From JAPOXK01 sp965220315 (GTDB lineage Bacteria > Chloroflexota > Dehalococcoidia > Bin125): DNA of 64,000 nucleotides. A program made the position numbers and the translations under genes. The DNA lies in the NCBI GenBank assembly GCA_965220315.1, contig CBDCPP010000001.1, positions 186,001-250,000 on the forward strand. The letters run 5' to 3'. The notes below the pieces were generated by a model. The model had not been told where the DNA came from, made no database searches, and saw only the letters and a list, made by a program, of their open reading frames with translations. Shown piece after piece: positions 33,211 to 42,193 of the stretch (position 1 is the first letter of the stretch; each line of letters starts with the position of its first letter).

Positions 33211-34114
33211 CGTTGAAGCGTTTCACGTAGTGCCCTGCGGCTATCTCGATGTAACCCTCTTCCTCTGCTGATACGGTCGCGCTTCTGCGCGCATCCTTCT
33301 TGGTGCCTTCTACTGCCTCATGCGTGAGCGCGATCAGTGCATCATCGACGAGCGCCCTGCTGGCGGGATGGGTTGGGTTCGCAAAGAAAGACTCGACTGG
33401 ACTGAATTCCACGAGTTCGCCGCCACCGAGGACGGCGACGGTGTCGCAGTTCTCGGCGACGATTCCGAGATCGCGCGTCAGCAGCATGCTGGCCGACCCG
33501 CGCTGGTCGATGAGAGCCTTCATCCGGTCCAGGACTTGGGCCGCGACGGTCACGTCAAGATCGCTGGTCGGCTCGTCCGCGATGAGGAGCTGCGGCTCGC
33601 AGATCATGGCTTGCGCAATGAGGATACGTTGGGCCATCCCTCCGCTGAGTTCATGGGGATACGCCTTGGCGCGCTCCTCGGCGTCGGGGATGCCGACCGA
33701 GTCCAGCACGTCAACGACAAGCTGCTCTTGTGCGTCCTTCTCGAGATCGAGGTGAGAGCGGATGACGTGTCGGATCTGGGCGCCGACGGTCTCCATTGGG
33801 TTCAGCGCGTCACGGCCGCCGGTGAGAATCATTGAGATCTCCATACCGCGCAGTCGGCGCAGCTCGGCCTCAGGCCTATGCAACAACTCGTCGCCGCGGA
33901 ACCGCGCGGAGCCGGCAGTAACCCGAAGCGTTTCGGGTAAAACTCCCAGCAATGCAAGAGCAAGGATGGTCTTGCCCGTGCCGCTCTCGCCGACGATGCC
34001 AAGCATCTCGCCGGGACACACAGCGAGCGACACTCCCTTCAGAATGGCCTCACCGGTGTCGATGCGAGAGACCCAGAGGTCTTGTATCTCAAGGATCGGC
34101 TCGCCGTCGGACAT
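33203..34114 (-). CDS. oligopeptide-type ABC transporter ATP-binding protein (D-type) with degenerate Q- and H-loops
   Basis: A 303-residue OppD/DppD-type ATPase. Walker A GESGTGKT (42-49), signature LSGGM (156-160) and Walker B LLIADEP with E181 are intact. The Q-loop, normally IFQ(D/E)P, reads ILTGG (T98), and the H-loop, normally SHDL, reads TRDL (R214). The usual C-terminal Cys-Pro-Arg-Cys block is missing. So this subunit keeps the signature needed for one composite site but has lost elements of the site built on its own Walker A. Operon with two permeases upstream (4-nt gap) and the F-type ATPase downstream. Confidence 0.92.
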   Translation of the reverse strand: MSDGEPILEIQDLWVSRIDTGEAILKGVSLAVCPGEMLGIVGESGTGKTILALALLGVLPETLRVTAGSARFRGDELLHRPEAELRRLRGMEISMILTGGRDALNPMETVGAQIRHVIRSHLDLEKDAQEQLVVDVLDSVGIPDAEERAKAYPHELSGGMAQRILIAQAMICEPQLLIADEPTSDLDVTVAAQVLDRMKALIDQRGSASMLLTRDLGIVAENCDTVAVLGGGELVEFSPVESFFANPTHPASRALVDDALIALTHEAVEGTKKDARRSATVSAEEEGYIEIAAGHYVKRFNDA

Positions 34115-34118
34115 CGCG

Positions 34119-35006
34119 TTATTGCTCGAGCCGGCGGCGGAGTGCCTCGCCGATTACGGCGAGTGAGAAGACAGTGACCGCGATCGCCATACCGGGGAAG
34201 ATCGCTGGCCACCAGCGGCCAACGTAGAGTTGCTCTTGGCCCGACGAGATCATGAGCCCCCATTCCGGCGTGGGTGGTTTCACCCCCACCCCCAAGAAGG
34301 CTAAACCGGCGGTGAGAAGAATGGCGAATCCCATGGTCGGCGAAGCCTGGACAACTGCGGCGCCAACGGAGTTACGGGAAACGTTGACGAATAGAACCCG
34401 CCAGAGAGGGCTGCCGGCGGCAATCTGCGCCTCAATGAAGAGGCGTTCGCGGATATGGAGAACCTCGGCGCGCATGAATCGGAAGAAGATCGGAGTGAAG
34501 AGGAAGGTCAGCACGCCGACGACGCTCCAGAGATCCGACCCCACGACCCCTGCGAGTGCGAGTGCCACGATGAAAGCCGGGAAGGACTGCAGGATGTCCA
34601 TAGTCCGGTTGAGCAGCTCTGTTAGGAGCCCGGCGATGCCACCGCGTCCCTGGAAGAACGTGCCGAACAGCCCGATAACCGAGCCAAGGGCTAGTGCGAG
34701 CAGCACGCTCAGGATTGCGATCACCAGGTCCACACGCGGTGCGTGCAGTACGCGACTGAGGATGTCGGAACCGTTGACGTCGGTACCGAAGGGGTGGGAC
34801 CAAGAGGGGCTCTGCAAACGGTCCTCGGGCACGGGAAGCTCAGGGTCAGGGAGAGGTAAGTGGGGCGCGATGAGTCCGAGGATCGCGATCGCCAACAGGG
34901 CAATCACAGAGCCGAGAAAGAGCCAATCGCCATCGAACCAGCGCCAGATGTATCCCGCGAGACTCTTCGTCCGTCGTTCTATGCCGAGGGCTGCAACCGC
35001 CATCAT
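34119..35006 (-). CDS. oligopeptide-type ABC transporter permease (C-type)
   Basis: A 295-residue DppC/OppC-type permease. A cytoplasmic N-terminus with one membrane segment is followed by HPFGTDVNGSDILSRVLHAPRVDL, the family signature, and about five more segments. RAEVLHIRERLFIEAQIAAGSPLWRVLF is the EAA loop that contacts the ATPase. Gap of 4 nt to the downstream ATPase gene and 6 nt from the upstream B-type permease. Confidence 0.94.
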   Translation of the reverse strand: MMAVAALGIERRTKSLAGYIWRWFDGDWLFLGSVIALLAIAILGLIAPHLPLPDPELPVPEDRLQSPSWSHPFGTDVNGSDILSRVLHAPRVDLVIAILSVLLALALGSVIGLFGTFFQGRGGIAGLLTELLNRTMDILQSFPAFIVALALAGVVGSDLWSVVGVLTFLFTPIFFRFMRAEVLHIRERLFIEAQIAAGSPLWRVLFVNVSRNSVGAAVVQASPTMGFAILLTAGLAFLGVGVKPPTPEWGLMISSGQEQLYVGRWWPAIFPGMAIAVTVFSLAVIGEALRRRLEQ

Positions 35007-35012
35007 GCCTTC

Positions 35013-36032
35013 CTAGAGTCGCACTCGAGGGTCAGCAACGGCGTAGAGGATGTCAACAATGAGGTAGGTAAGCATGGTGAAGGCGGCCGCGACGAGCAGG
35101 AAGCCTTGCACCGCTAACAGGTCCTTCCGGAGGACAGCCTCAACGGCGTATTGGCCGAAGCCGTTCCAGGCGAAGACTTGCTCTACTAACACGGTGCCAC
35201 CGATAAGGAAGACGAACAGTACGCCGATGATGGTGATGGTCGGCGGTAGCGTATTGCGGAAGAGGTACCAATAGACGTAGCGGCGCCGCATTCCGTGCAC
35301 GCGCGCTGCGACTAAGAACGGCTCGCTGCGGTACTTCTCGACGGCCGCCGCCACCGTCTTCAGCACCGCTGGCATATAGACCAGCACGAGCGTAAGCACC
35401 GGCAGGATCAGATGCGTGATGGCGGATTCGAACGCGGCCCAGTTGCCGTCGATCAGGGCGTCGATTGGAACGAGATAGGTCTTTTCGGGCGATGCTGCCG
35501 TGCTGATGCTGATCTGTCCGAGTGGTGCCGGTGCGATTCCCGCGAGGTGGAAGAAGAAGAAGATGAGAAGCAGCCCCATCCAGAAATCAGGGATCGATCC
35601 GGCGAAGAAGCCGTACCAGGTCAGGAAACGATTGAGGATGCTGCGGGGCCGCAGACCGGCGACGATGCCGATGCTCGCGCCTAGGAACAGGCTGATGAGC
35701 GTGGCCAGCGTGATCAGCTCAAGGGTCGCGGGGAGGCGGCGGCCGATATCCTCAAGAATCGGTTCCTGTGTGCGGAATGAGCGGCCCCAATCGGCCTGGA
35801 CGACGTTCTCAATGTACTTCGTGTATTGGACGACGACGGGATCGTCGAGGCCCAGGCGCTCACGCATCGCCTGGACCGAGACTTCGTTAGTCGCCGCCGG
35901 CCCGAGAGCGAGGCGCGCCGGGTCGCCCGGCGTGAGCTTGAGCAGGGCGAACGCAATGATCGAGACGATGAACAACTGAGGCAATAGGAAGGCCATGCGC
36001 CGCGCCACGTAGCGCAGGAGCGCCTTATTCAT
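35013..36032 (-). CDS. oligopeptide-type ABC transporter permease (B-type)
   Basis: A 339-residue DppB/OppB-type permease: an N-terminal membrane segment, then LTPGDPARLALGPAATNEVS and ERLGLDDPVVVQYTKY (the family extracytoplasmic part), about five further segments, and the EAA loop SEPFLVAARVHGMRRRYVYWYL. It follows a binding-protein gene with a 60-nt gap that carries a small hairpin (36066-36081). Confidence 0.94.
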   Translation of the reverse strand: MNKALLRYVARRMAFLLPQLFIVSIIAFALLKLTPGDPARLALGPAATNEVSVQAMRERLGLDDPVVVQYTKYIENVVQADWGRSFRTQEPILEDIGRRLPATLELITLATLISLFLGASIGIVAGLRPRSILNRFLTWYGFFAGSIPDFWMGLLLIFFFFHLAGIAPAPLGQISISTAASPEKTYLVPIDALIDGNWAAFESAITHLILPVLTLVLVYMPAVLKTVAAAVEKYRSEPFLVAARVHGMRRRYVYWYLFRNTLPPTITIIGVLFVFLIGGTVLVEQVFAWNGFGQYAVEAVLRKDLLAVQGFLLVAAAFTMLTYLIVDILYAVADPRVRL

Positions 36033-36065
36033 CGCGCACGACCTCCGTCGTTACATAGCCTCCTA

Positions 36066-36081
36066 GCGAAAACCGTTTCGC
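36066..36081 (-). repeat. intercistronic hairpin between binding-protein and permease genes
   Basis: GCGAAA-ACCG-TTTCGC makes a 6-bp stem with a 4-nt loop between the binding-protein stop (36093) and the permease start (36032). Such hairpins often protect the abundant upstream part of a transporter mRNA. No T tract follows, so termination is not implied. Confidence 0.45.
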
Positions 36082-36092
36082 GCTGCCCCCTT

Positions 36093-37814
36093 TTAGCTCT
36101 TGCGCAGTTCCCGGAAGTAGAAGTTTTGCCAGGCGTACCAGACGAAACCCTCAATGTTGTCGCGAATCGCGATTGTGTAGTGCGGCTCCACGAGGAACGT
36201 GAAAACCGCGTTCTCGAGGACGCGCTGGTGAGCTGGCTGCACGGCGGCGATCCGGTCCTCGAGCGTCTGCGCTTTGATCGCCTCGTCCAAGATGGCGGTG
36301 ACCTCGGGGTCGTCGATGAGTGAGAAATTCCCAATGACGTCGCGGTCGTAGTAGTAGATGAACAGGTTATAGACCGGATCCGACCCGCCCGGCGCGTCTA
36401 ACCAAAGTCCGAAGGGGATGGTGACGCGCTCAAATGATTGGGCGGCGAAGTCCCCATCCGGCAACGGATCGAGGGTGACGTTGATGTTGATCTCCCCAAG
36501 ATTGCGGGCGACGAGATTCGCGACCTGCTCCCAGAGAGGGAAAGCGGACGTGTAGCTCAAAGGAATGTCAAAGCCGTCGGCGTAGCCTGCCTCTTCCATC
36601 AGGGCGCGCGCCGCCTCGAAGTCGGGCTCATCGCCGTACGGCCAGAACTCTTCGTTCGTGCCGGGGAAAATCGTGGCGGCGGCCGCGCGCCAAGGCGTTG
36701 CTTGACCGAGATATACGCTCTCCGCGATCTCACGACGTGGCATCACATAGTTGATGGCCTGGCGGATTCGGACGTCATCGAACGGCTCGAAGACCTCTGG
36801 ATTGGTGTAGAGAAAGAGGATGAAGTCGCTCCGCACGCCGATGGCGCGGACGCCGTCGGACTCCCCCGCTTCAGCTTGCTGGTCGGGTGATAGGTTCTCG
36901 GCGATATCGATCTCCCCGCGCTGGAGGGCGGAGAGCCGCACGGCAGCATCGGGGATCACGCGATAGATGACACGGTCGACCTGTGGCTCTGGGCCCCAGT
37001 AATTGGGATTGGGGACCCACACGACCTCTTGCCCTGGGGTCCAAGTCTCGATGGTGTAGGCCCCGAAACCGGTGCAGTTGGTGGTGGCGTATTCGGTCGC
37101 CCAGGGATCCTCTTCCGTTGCGTGCGCGATGGCGTCCGTGGAGTCCATGAAGGGGAAGTAGAGGTCATCCCAGATCCGGCCCAACAGGCCGTTGGGGTTG
37201 AGGGCGTTTACCCGCACGGTGTAATCGTCGATGACGGTTCCGGGCTCTTCGGGGTCAAGGTTCAAGAGAGTGACGTAGAAGAAGCCGACGCCCTCAAGCG
37301 CGAAGGCGCGTTCGAGTGACCAGACCACGTCGTCGGCTGTGAGTTCGTTCCCGGCAGCACTAATGACGCCGGGGCGGATGTTGAGAACGACGCTTTGTCC
37401 GTCTTCGGCGAGTTCGGCGGAAAGAAGTTGCCAAGGTTCACGCGCGCCGGCGTGGTCGGGGTACTGCAGGCCCTGCCCTTCGGGCGGCGTATCGTAAGGG
37501 TAGTCGATCTTGGCGAAGTTGAAGCCGGCTTCGAAGCAGTTCCCGATCGACTCGAAGGTCTGAAAGTTGCCGAACGAGTAGTCTTTGTCCAGCCCGAGCG
37601 GCATGGCGGGCACCGCGATCGTCAAGACGACTTCTTCACCGTCGCCGGCGCTGACGCTGACATCGGTGGAGGTTTGTTCGGCGGTTTCCGCAGGGGCGGC
37701 GGCATCATCTCCACCGCAGGCGGCGATGACGAGCGCGATGAGCACCACGAACACCCCGCCGACCAGTAGCAGCCGTGAGTCGCGTATTGTGATCCATGAC
37801 CATTGGCTCAGCAC
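36093..37814 (-). CDS. oligopeptide-type ABC transporter substrate-binding lipoprotein (second of two)
   Basis: A 573-residue SBP family 5 protein. The hydrophobic leader LLLVGGVFVVLIALVIAAC ends in a lipobox, then an acidic linker GGDDAAAP and the mature part (PGVISAAGNELTADDVVWSLERAF, RLSALQRGEIDIAENLSPDQQ). The start is a GTG at 37814 with AAGGAGGA 6 nt upstream; a frame extending to 38237 overlaps the preceding gene and has no family character. It would deliver peptides or other organics to the downstream permeases. It is clearly homologous to the gene just upstream, so the operon has two receptors for one channel. Confidence 0.93.
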   Translation of the reverse strand: MLSQWSWITIRDSRLLLVGGVFVVLIALVIAACGGDDAAAPAETAEQTSTDVSVSAGDGEEVVLTIAVPAMPLGLDKDYSFGNFQTFESIGNCFEAGFNFAKIDYPYDTPPEGQGLQYPDHAGAREPWQLLSAELAEDGQSVVLNIRPGVISAAGNELTADDVVWSLERAFALEGVGFFYVTLLNLDPEEPGTVIDDYTVRVNALNPNGLLGRIWDDLYFPFMDSTDAIAHATEEDPWATEYATTNCTGFGAYTIETWTPGQEVVWVPNPNYWGPEPQVDRVIYRVIPDAAVRLSALQRGEIDIAENLSPDQQAEAGESDGVRAIGVRSDFILFLYTNPEVFEPFDDVRIRQAINYVMPRREIAESVYLGQATPWRAAAATIFPGTNEEFWPYGDEPDFEAARALMEEAGYADGFDIPLSYTSAFPLWEQVANLVARNLGEININVTLDPLPDGDFAAQSFERVTIPFGLWLDAPGGSDPVYNLFIYYYDRDVIGNFSLIDDPEVTAILDEAIKAQTLEDRIAAVQPAHQRVLENAVFTFLVEPHYTIAIRDNIEGFVWYAWQNFYFRELRKS

Positions 37815-37878
37815 TGAGGTTCCTCCTTCGCGCTTCGGCTGTTCAGTCACCCTACCAGGTGTTTGGGCTACTCCGGCC

Positions 37879-39606
37879 TTAGGTCTTCCGGAGCTGGCGG
37901 AAGTACATGTCGTTGGCGTTGTGCCAAGTGAAGCCCTCCACGTTTTCGCGCATCGCGACCGTGTAGAACGGTTCCACGAGTGGTGCGTAGCCGGAGAGCT
38001 CCAACGCGCGGGCTTGTCCTGCCTGACTTGCCTCCACGCGGTCGTCAAGGTCGGTGAGTGGGATGGCTTCGTCGATGAGCCGTTGCAGTTCAGGGTCGTC
38101 GAGCTGGCCGTGATTGCTAATCGTGGCCGGGTCGTAGTTGTAGAGGAACAGGCCGTAGATGGGGTCCGGGCCGATAGGCGTGTCGAGCCAGAGCCCGAAG
38201 GGGATGGTGCGGCCGTAGGTGCCGTCCACCATGTCACCGTCCGGCAGCGGGTTGAGCGTGACGGTGACGTCGATCTCGGCCAAGCTGGCGCGTACTAAGT
38301 TCGCGACCTGCTCGTTGAGTGGCAGCGCTGTGGTGTAACTGAGGTCCACGTCCATACCGCCGCCGAAACCCGCGTCTTCAAGGAGGGCCTTCGCGGCCGC
38401 CGCATCGGGTTGATCCGGGAAGGGCCACAGATCGGGGTTGGCGCCCGGGTTGATCGTGGAGAGTGCCGAGCGCCAGGGCAGCGCGAGACCCAGGTAGACG
38501 CTCTCGGCAATCTGGTCGCGAGGCATCATGATATTGAATGCTTGGCGGACGCGGATGTCGTCGTAGGGCGGCAGCAAGGAGTTCATGTAGGCGAAGTAGA
38601 CGAAGTTACTGCGGACGGCGAACGCTTTCACGCCGTCCGTGTCGCGTGCCTCGGACCATTGGTCCGGGCTCAGGTCCTCGGCTACGTCGATTTCGCCTGC
38701 CTGGAGGGCTGAAAGGCGCACGGAAGAGTCCGGTATGACCCGGTAGATGACGCGGTTGATCGCCGGCGGACCCTGAAAGTAGTTGGGGTTGGCCGCCCAC
38801 ACGACCTCCTGGCCGGGAGTCCATGCTTCGACGTCGTAAGCGCCAAATCCCGCACAGTTGCTGGCGAGGAAGTCGATCGACCACGGGTCGGCGTCGGTAG
38901 CGGCGGCCTGGGCGGTCTCGGCGTCGATGAACGGCATGAACATGTCGTTCCAGATGCTGAAAAGGAGCCCGTTGGCCTTGGTCGCGTTCACCTTGATGGT
39001 GTAGTCATCCATGATCTCGTAGGGGTTCTCGAGGTCGAGATCGATCAGGGTGTTGTAGAAGTAGCCGATCGCCTCAAGGGCGATGGCGCGATCGATCGTA
39101 TACGCGATATCGGCCGAGGTGAGCTCGTTGCCGTTGGAGCTGAGAACGCCTTGGCGGATGTGCATGATGACGGCGGAGGCGTCTTCCGTGAGTTCCCACG
39201 CTTCCAGCTGCCACGGTTCGTTCTCGCCGAGGTCGATGTAGCCGGCGCCCTGCCCGAACTCGTCATCGAACGGATAGTCGATGGTCTTGAAAACGATGGG
39301 CGTGTCGTAGCACTGACTGATCGATTCGTAGGTTGGGAAGTTTCCCGCCGAGAGGTCTTTGTCGAGGCCGATCGGGAAGGCAGAGATGGCGACCGTCAAG
39401 GTTTGGTCGCCCGTTGGCACCTGCTCGTCAACAGGTGCCTGGCCACTTGATGGGGTCGTCTCCACGTCGGAATCGTCGTCGCCGCAGCCGACGAGCACGA
39501 GACCAGCTGCACCTAAACCGGCGGCTGTGGCCGCCTCTAGGAACCGGCGCCGCTGGATGCGGCGTTGGTGCCAAGGGTATCTATGGGTGTGGTCGTTGGA
39601 TGTCAC
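37879..39606 (-). CDS. oligopeptide-type ABC transporter substrate-binding lipoprotein, Tat-type signal (first of two)
   Basis: A 575-residue SBP family 5 protein. The leader has a twin-arginine motif (QRRRFLEAAT) followed by a hydrophobic stretch to the lipobox LVGC, so it is probably exported folded and then lipidated. The mature protein shows the same blocks as the neighbouring binding protein (LSSNGNELTSADIAYTIDRAI, RLSALQAGEIDVAEDLSPDQW). I prefer the GTG at 39606, which has GGAG 6 nt upstream, over the ATG at 39639, which has none. A 64-nt gap separates it from the second binding-protein gene. Confidence 0.92.
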   Translation of the reverse strand: MTSNDHTHRYPWHQRRIQRRRFLEAATAAGLGAAGLVLVGCGDDDSDVETTPSSGQAPVDEQVPTGDQTLTVAISAFPIGLDKDLSAGNFPTYESISQCYDTPIVFKTIDYPFDDEFGQGAGYIDLGENEPWQLEAWELTEDASAVIMHIRQGVLSSNGNELTSADIAYTIDRAIALEAIGYFYNTLIDLDLENPYEIMDDYTIKVNATKANGLLFSIWNDMFMPFIDAETAQAAATDADPWSIDFLASNCAGFGAYDVEAWTPGQEVVWAANPNYFQGPPAINRVIYRVIPDSSVRLSALQAGEIDVAEDLSPDQWSEARDTDGVKAFAVRSNFVYFAYMNSLLPPYDDIRVRQAFNIMMPRDQIAESVYLGLALPWRSALSTINPGANPDLWPFPDQPDAAAAKALLEDAGFGGGMDVDLSYTTALPLNEQVANLVRASLAEIDVTVTLNPLPDGDMVDGTYGRTIPFGLWLDTPIGPDPIYGLFLYNYDPATISNHGQLDDPELQRLIDEAIPLTDLDDRVEASQAGQARALELSGYAPLVEPFYTVAMRENVEGFTWHNANDMYFRQLRKT

Positions 39607-39734
39607 CCTGAACTCCGTTCCCTGAGTCGTACGTGGCATTTGAGCGAAGACCGAGCGAGGGCATGTCGAATAAATCTCCGCCCATGCGATGCGAGTATTC
39701 TCACCTAGGTGTCAAGCCCGGAACAGCCTACAGA

Positions 39735-40496
39735 TTATTTCGGCCAGGGGAAGGGCGCCACGCCGGTGTTCAGGATTTCGACCCGCACGGGATAGACCGA
39801 TACTTCGCCCCCATCCCAGTCCTCAATGGGGATCGAACCGGTCCCGTGGGGGCAGATTGAGATCACGACGAGCAACGGCACCTCCGCGTAAAACTCGATG
39901 TAGTCCCCAGCCTGTGAGTTGCCCTCGCCCAGTAGGTAGTCACTGGTGATCGGGTCGAGGGCGGTGTTCTGGAAGAGATTCTGGTTGTCGTGGATGGCCC
40001 GTTGGCTGTAGCCGAGCTGAGCGAACCCCGCGCGTAAATTGTCGTAACAGCTGCGCGGATGCTGGCCTGTGTAGAGCGTCCAAAGATGGGGGTTGCAATG
40101 CGCACCGTGCGCGGCGTGCTCACGGGTGTTGGCTGTGTTTGCCGCAGGGCGCACCGTATCGGCTATGCATGTGCAGAGCGGCCGATTCCACGGCGGATTG
40201 CTCCAGACGCGTGTGAGACGCGTCACTTGCGTACCTTCGAGCGCCACCTGAGTGCCGGAGTGATGGTGTTCCCGTGGGTCCTCCGCGCTCGCGAAGCAGG
40301 TATCGATGATCTGAGCGGCCGCAGTCTGCACGAGCCGGAACGCTTGCCCCGCCTCTACGCGGAATCCGTAGCCGCGGCCTGCGGGCACCTCGTGGCTTGA
40401 GGCAAGCGAAAAATCGTCCCGCTTGGCGATAAGGCCCTCGTAAAAAACCTGATTGAACGGAACATTGATCGTCACGCTTGCCTGCTCGGCCATCAT
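39735..40496 (-). CDS. DUF1989 (urea carboxylase-associated) family protein
   Basis: A 253-residue DUF1989 protein. Blocks: VPAGRGYGFRVEAGQAFRLV near the N-terminus, IADTVRP, HGAHCNPHLW, the HPRSCYDNLRAGFAQLG stretch, and AGDYIEFYAEVPLLVVISICP. Members include the two subunits of carboxyguanidine deiminase and other urea-carboxylase-associated proteins. Conserved His/Cys residues (HCNPH, SCYD) could bind metal. It overlaps the upstream DUF1989 gene by 4 nt and lies 128 nt before the binding-protein genes on the same strand. No carboxylase is nearby, so the substrate is open. Confidence 0.88.
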   Translation of the reverse strand: MMAEQASVTINVPFNQVFYEGLIAKRDDFSLASSHEVPAGRGYGFRVEAGQAFRLVQTAAAQIIDTCFASAEDPREHHHSGTQVALEGTQVTRLTRVWSNPPWNRPLCTCIADTVRPAANTANTREHAAHGAHCNPHLWTLYTGQHPRSCYDNLRAGFAQLGYSQRAIHDNQNLFQNTALDPITSDYLLGEGNSQAGDYIEFYAEVPLLVVISICPHGTGSIPIEDWDGGEVSVYPVRVEILNTGVAPFPWPK

Positions 40497-41356
40497 GATT
40501 CCCTCCCTGCGGTCGGGACCGGCTCGTTGGAGCGGACGCCATTCCCATCGAGATAAAGGTCGAGATCGGGGTAACCCATGTCCGGGTAGGGCCAGCCCGG
40601 CGGCTCGCCGACGCGCTCACAGACCGTGACGTCCACGGGACGTGGTCGCGGTGCGGCGGCCGGAGGCGATCCATCCACGAAAGGGCTCAGCGCGAGCAGC
40701 ACCATCAGATCGAACTCGGCGAAGAGCGTGATCCGGTCGCCGGCGAGCGCGTCCGATGGAAGGAGGTGGAGATGCTGCGTGTACTCGTCGATGCGTCCCT
40801 TCTGGAATAGACAGGCGTCCTCCTTGTCGAGCACTGAGAGCGGATCCCAGCCGCGCTGCTCCACGAGAGCGGACATCTGATGCCAGCCGCTCGGTACGTC
40901 GTCTGCGCCGCCGGCGGCGCGCCAGAAGGCGGGGGTGCTGGTTCCGCTGAAGCAAGGATGATGGCGGCCGGCAATCGCGCCATCGCGGCGCGGGGGAGTC
41001 ACGGTGTCCTCAAGAAAGGTGAGCATGGGTCGGTGGCGGGCCATACTTCCCCAGAGTCGGCTGTAGCGTGTCAGGAAAAGGCCTTCAGTAGTGACGGTAT
41101 GCTGTGCCCAGTAGCGTTCATCGGGGTCGGCGGGGTTGAAGGGGTAGCAATGAACGATCTGGGCGCCGTCGCGGAGCTGGAGGCGCAGCAGTTCCCCCGC
41201 GGCCAACTCGACAGCAAGGCCCTCGAAGTTGACTAACTCAGTGGTCAAGCGGGGTTGCCAACGATCGTGCTCGGCAACCAGTGCTTGATAAAAGGCGAGG
41301 TTCAGCGGCTTGGGACAGAGGTGGGTCGTATCTTGCCAAAGGGCCGGATCGGGCAT
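40493..41356 (-). CDS. second DUF1989 family protein, divergent
   Basis: A 287-residue DUF1989-like protein. It retains the N-terminal block LAVELAAGELLRLQLRDGAQIV, the middle LEDTVTPPRRDGAI with a nearby CFSG, and the C-terminal LAGDRITLFAEFDLMVLLALSPF, but differs strongly from its partner and lacks several of its cysteines. Pairing of an intact and a divergent copy resembles the two-subunit deiminases of this family. The ATG at 41356 has GGAG 6 nt upstream. It is first in the probable operon that runs to 30902. Confidence 0.82.
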   Translation of the reverse strand: MPDPALWQDTTHLCPKPLNLAFYQALVAEHDRWQPRLTTELVNFEGLAVELAAGELLRLQLRDGAQIVHCYPFNPADPDERYWAQHTVTTEGLFLTRYSRLWGSMARHRPMLTFLEDTVTPPRRDGAIAGRHHPCFSGTSTPAFWRAAGGADDVPSGWHQMSALVEQRGWDPLSVLDKEDACLFQKGRIDEYTQHLHLLPSDALAGDRITLFAEFDLMVLLALSPFVDGSPPAAAPRPRPVDVTVCERVGEPPGWPYPDMGYPDLDLYLDGNGVRSNEPVPTAGRES

Positions 41357-41453
41357 GGATGCTCCACTCGCGATGAGAACCGTGCGTTGAGCGCGTATTA
41401 CTTCTCCGAGATGGGTGTTGTCAATAGATCGGATGGAAGAGAAGAGGATCCAG

Positions 41454-41960
41454 ATGCTGGAAGCGATCCGGGAGCGGGTGTGGCCGCCCCTCAGCGAAGC
41501 TGAGCGTGATGAGTTCCTGGCCGCGCCGCGCGTAGCAGTGCTCTCGGTGGAGCGGCCGAAGGCAGCGCCGGTGAGCGTGCCAATTTGGTACGCACTCATC
41601 GATGGTGAGTTCTGGCTGGACACGATTCCAGATTCAGTACACGGGCGCCTGATGCAGGCGGCTGGTCGAGCCACGCTCTGTATTCAAGAGGAGAAAGAAC
41701 CTCAGTATTACGTGACGGCCGCGGGCCCGGTGAAGTTCTTGCGAGAGGAGGATCTTCGTGCACGCGGTCTGAGCGAGCGGTCGGTGGTAGAGCGGTTAGC
41801 GGGGCGATACTTGGATGGAGGGCAGTTGGCGCGGTGGATGGAATCAGCGCGAGCTGCGTTCGGCTTGAAGCTTGCGGTGCTGAAGCCCAAGACGGTGTGG
41901 GCGGCATCCGTACCTCCGGTGGCCGAGATCCTGCGAGAGTTCGAAGCCGGGATGCAGTGA
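41454..41960 (+). CDS. pyridoxamine 5'-phosphate oxidase-like (split beta-barrel flavin) protein
   Basis: A 168-residue PNPOx-like protein: FLAAPRVAVLSVERPKAAPVSVPIWY is the typical first strands with the cofactor-binding region, and GRLMQAAGRATLCIQEEKEPQYYVTAAGPV follows. Such proteins bind FMN or F420. The ATG at 41454 has GAGG 7 nt upstream and is preferred over one at 41433. It is divergent from the DUF1989 operon with 97 nt between starts. Function not known. Confidence 0.85.
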   Translation: MLEAIRERVWPPLSEAERDEFLAAPRVAVLSVERPKAAPVSVPIWYALIDGEFWLDTIPDSVHGRLMQAAGRATLCIQEEKEPQYYVTAAGPVKFLREEDLRARGLSERSVVERLAGRYLDGGQLARWMESARAAFGLKLAVLKPKTVWAASVPPVAEILREFEAGMQ

Positions 41961-42193
41961 GCGGGTCACGCGAGAGGACGGGAGAACGATTCCCGGAAGC
42001 CCGGGACACGTAGTGGGCTCTCAGAGATCCGCCACGACGCTGGGGCCGATCATGGCAGGTTAAAGTGCTCGATTCATGGAGCGCATCGCAGGATAGGGAC
42101 TTCCTTTAGGCTTGGTCGGGTCGGCATGGGCGACGCCCGTGCGCAGGGTCACGGCGCGGGCTCTTTGCTAGCCTGTTGTTCTGGAGGTTTGCC

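Noticed and set aside
37815..38237. N-terminal extension of the second binding protein
   Set aside because: It overlaps the first binding-protein gene and would precede a proper GTG start with strong RBS and lipoprotein leader at 37814.
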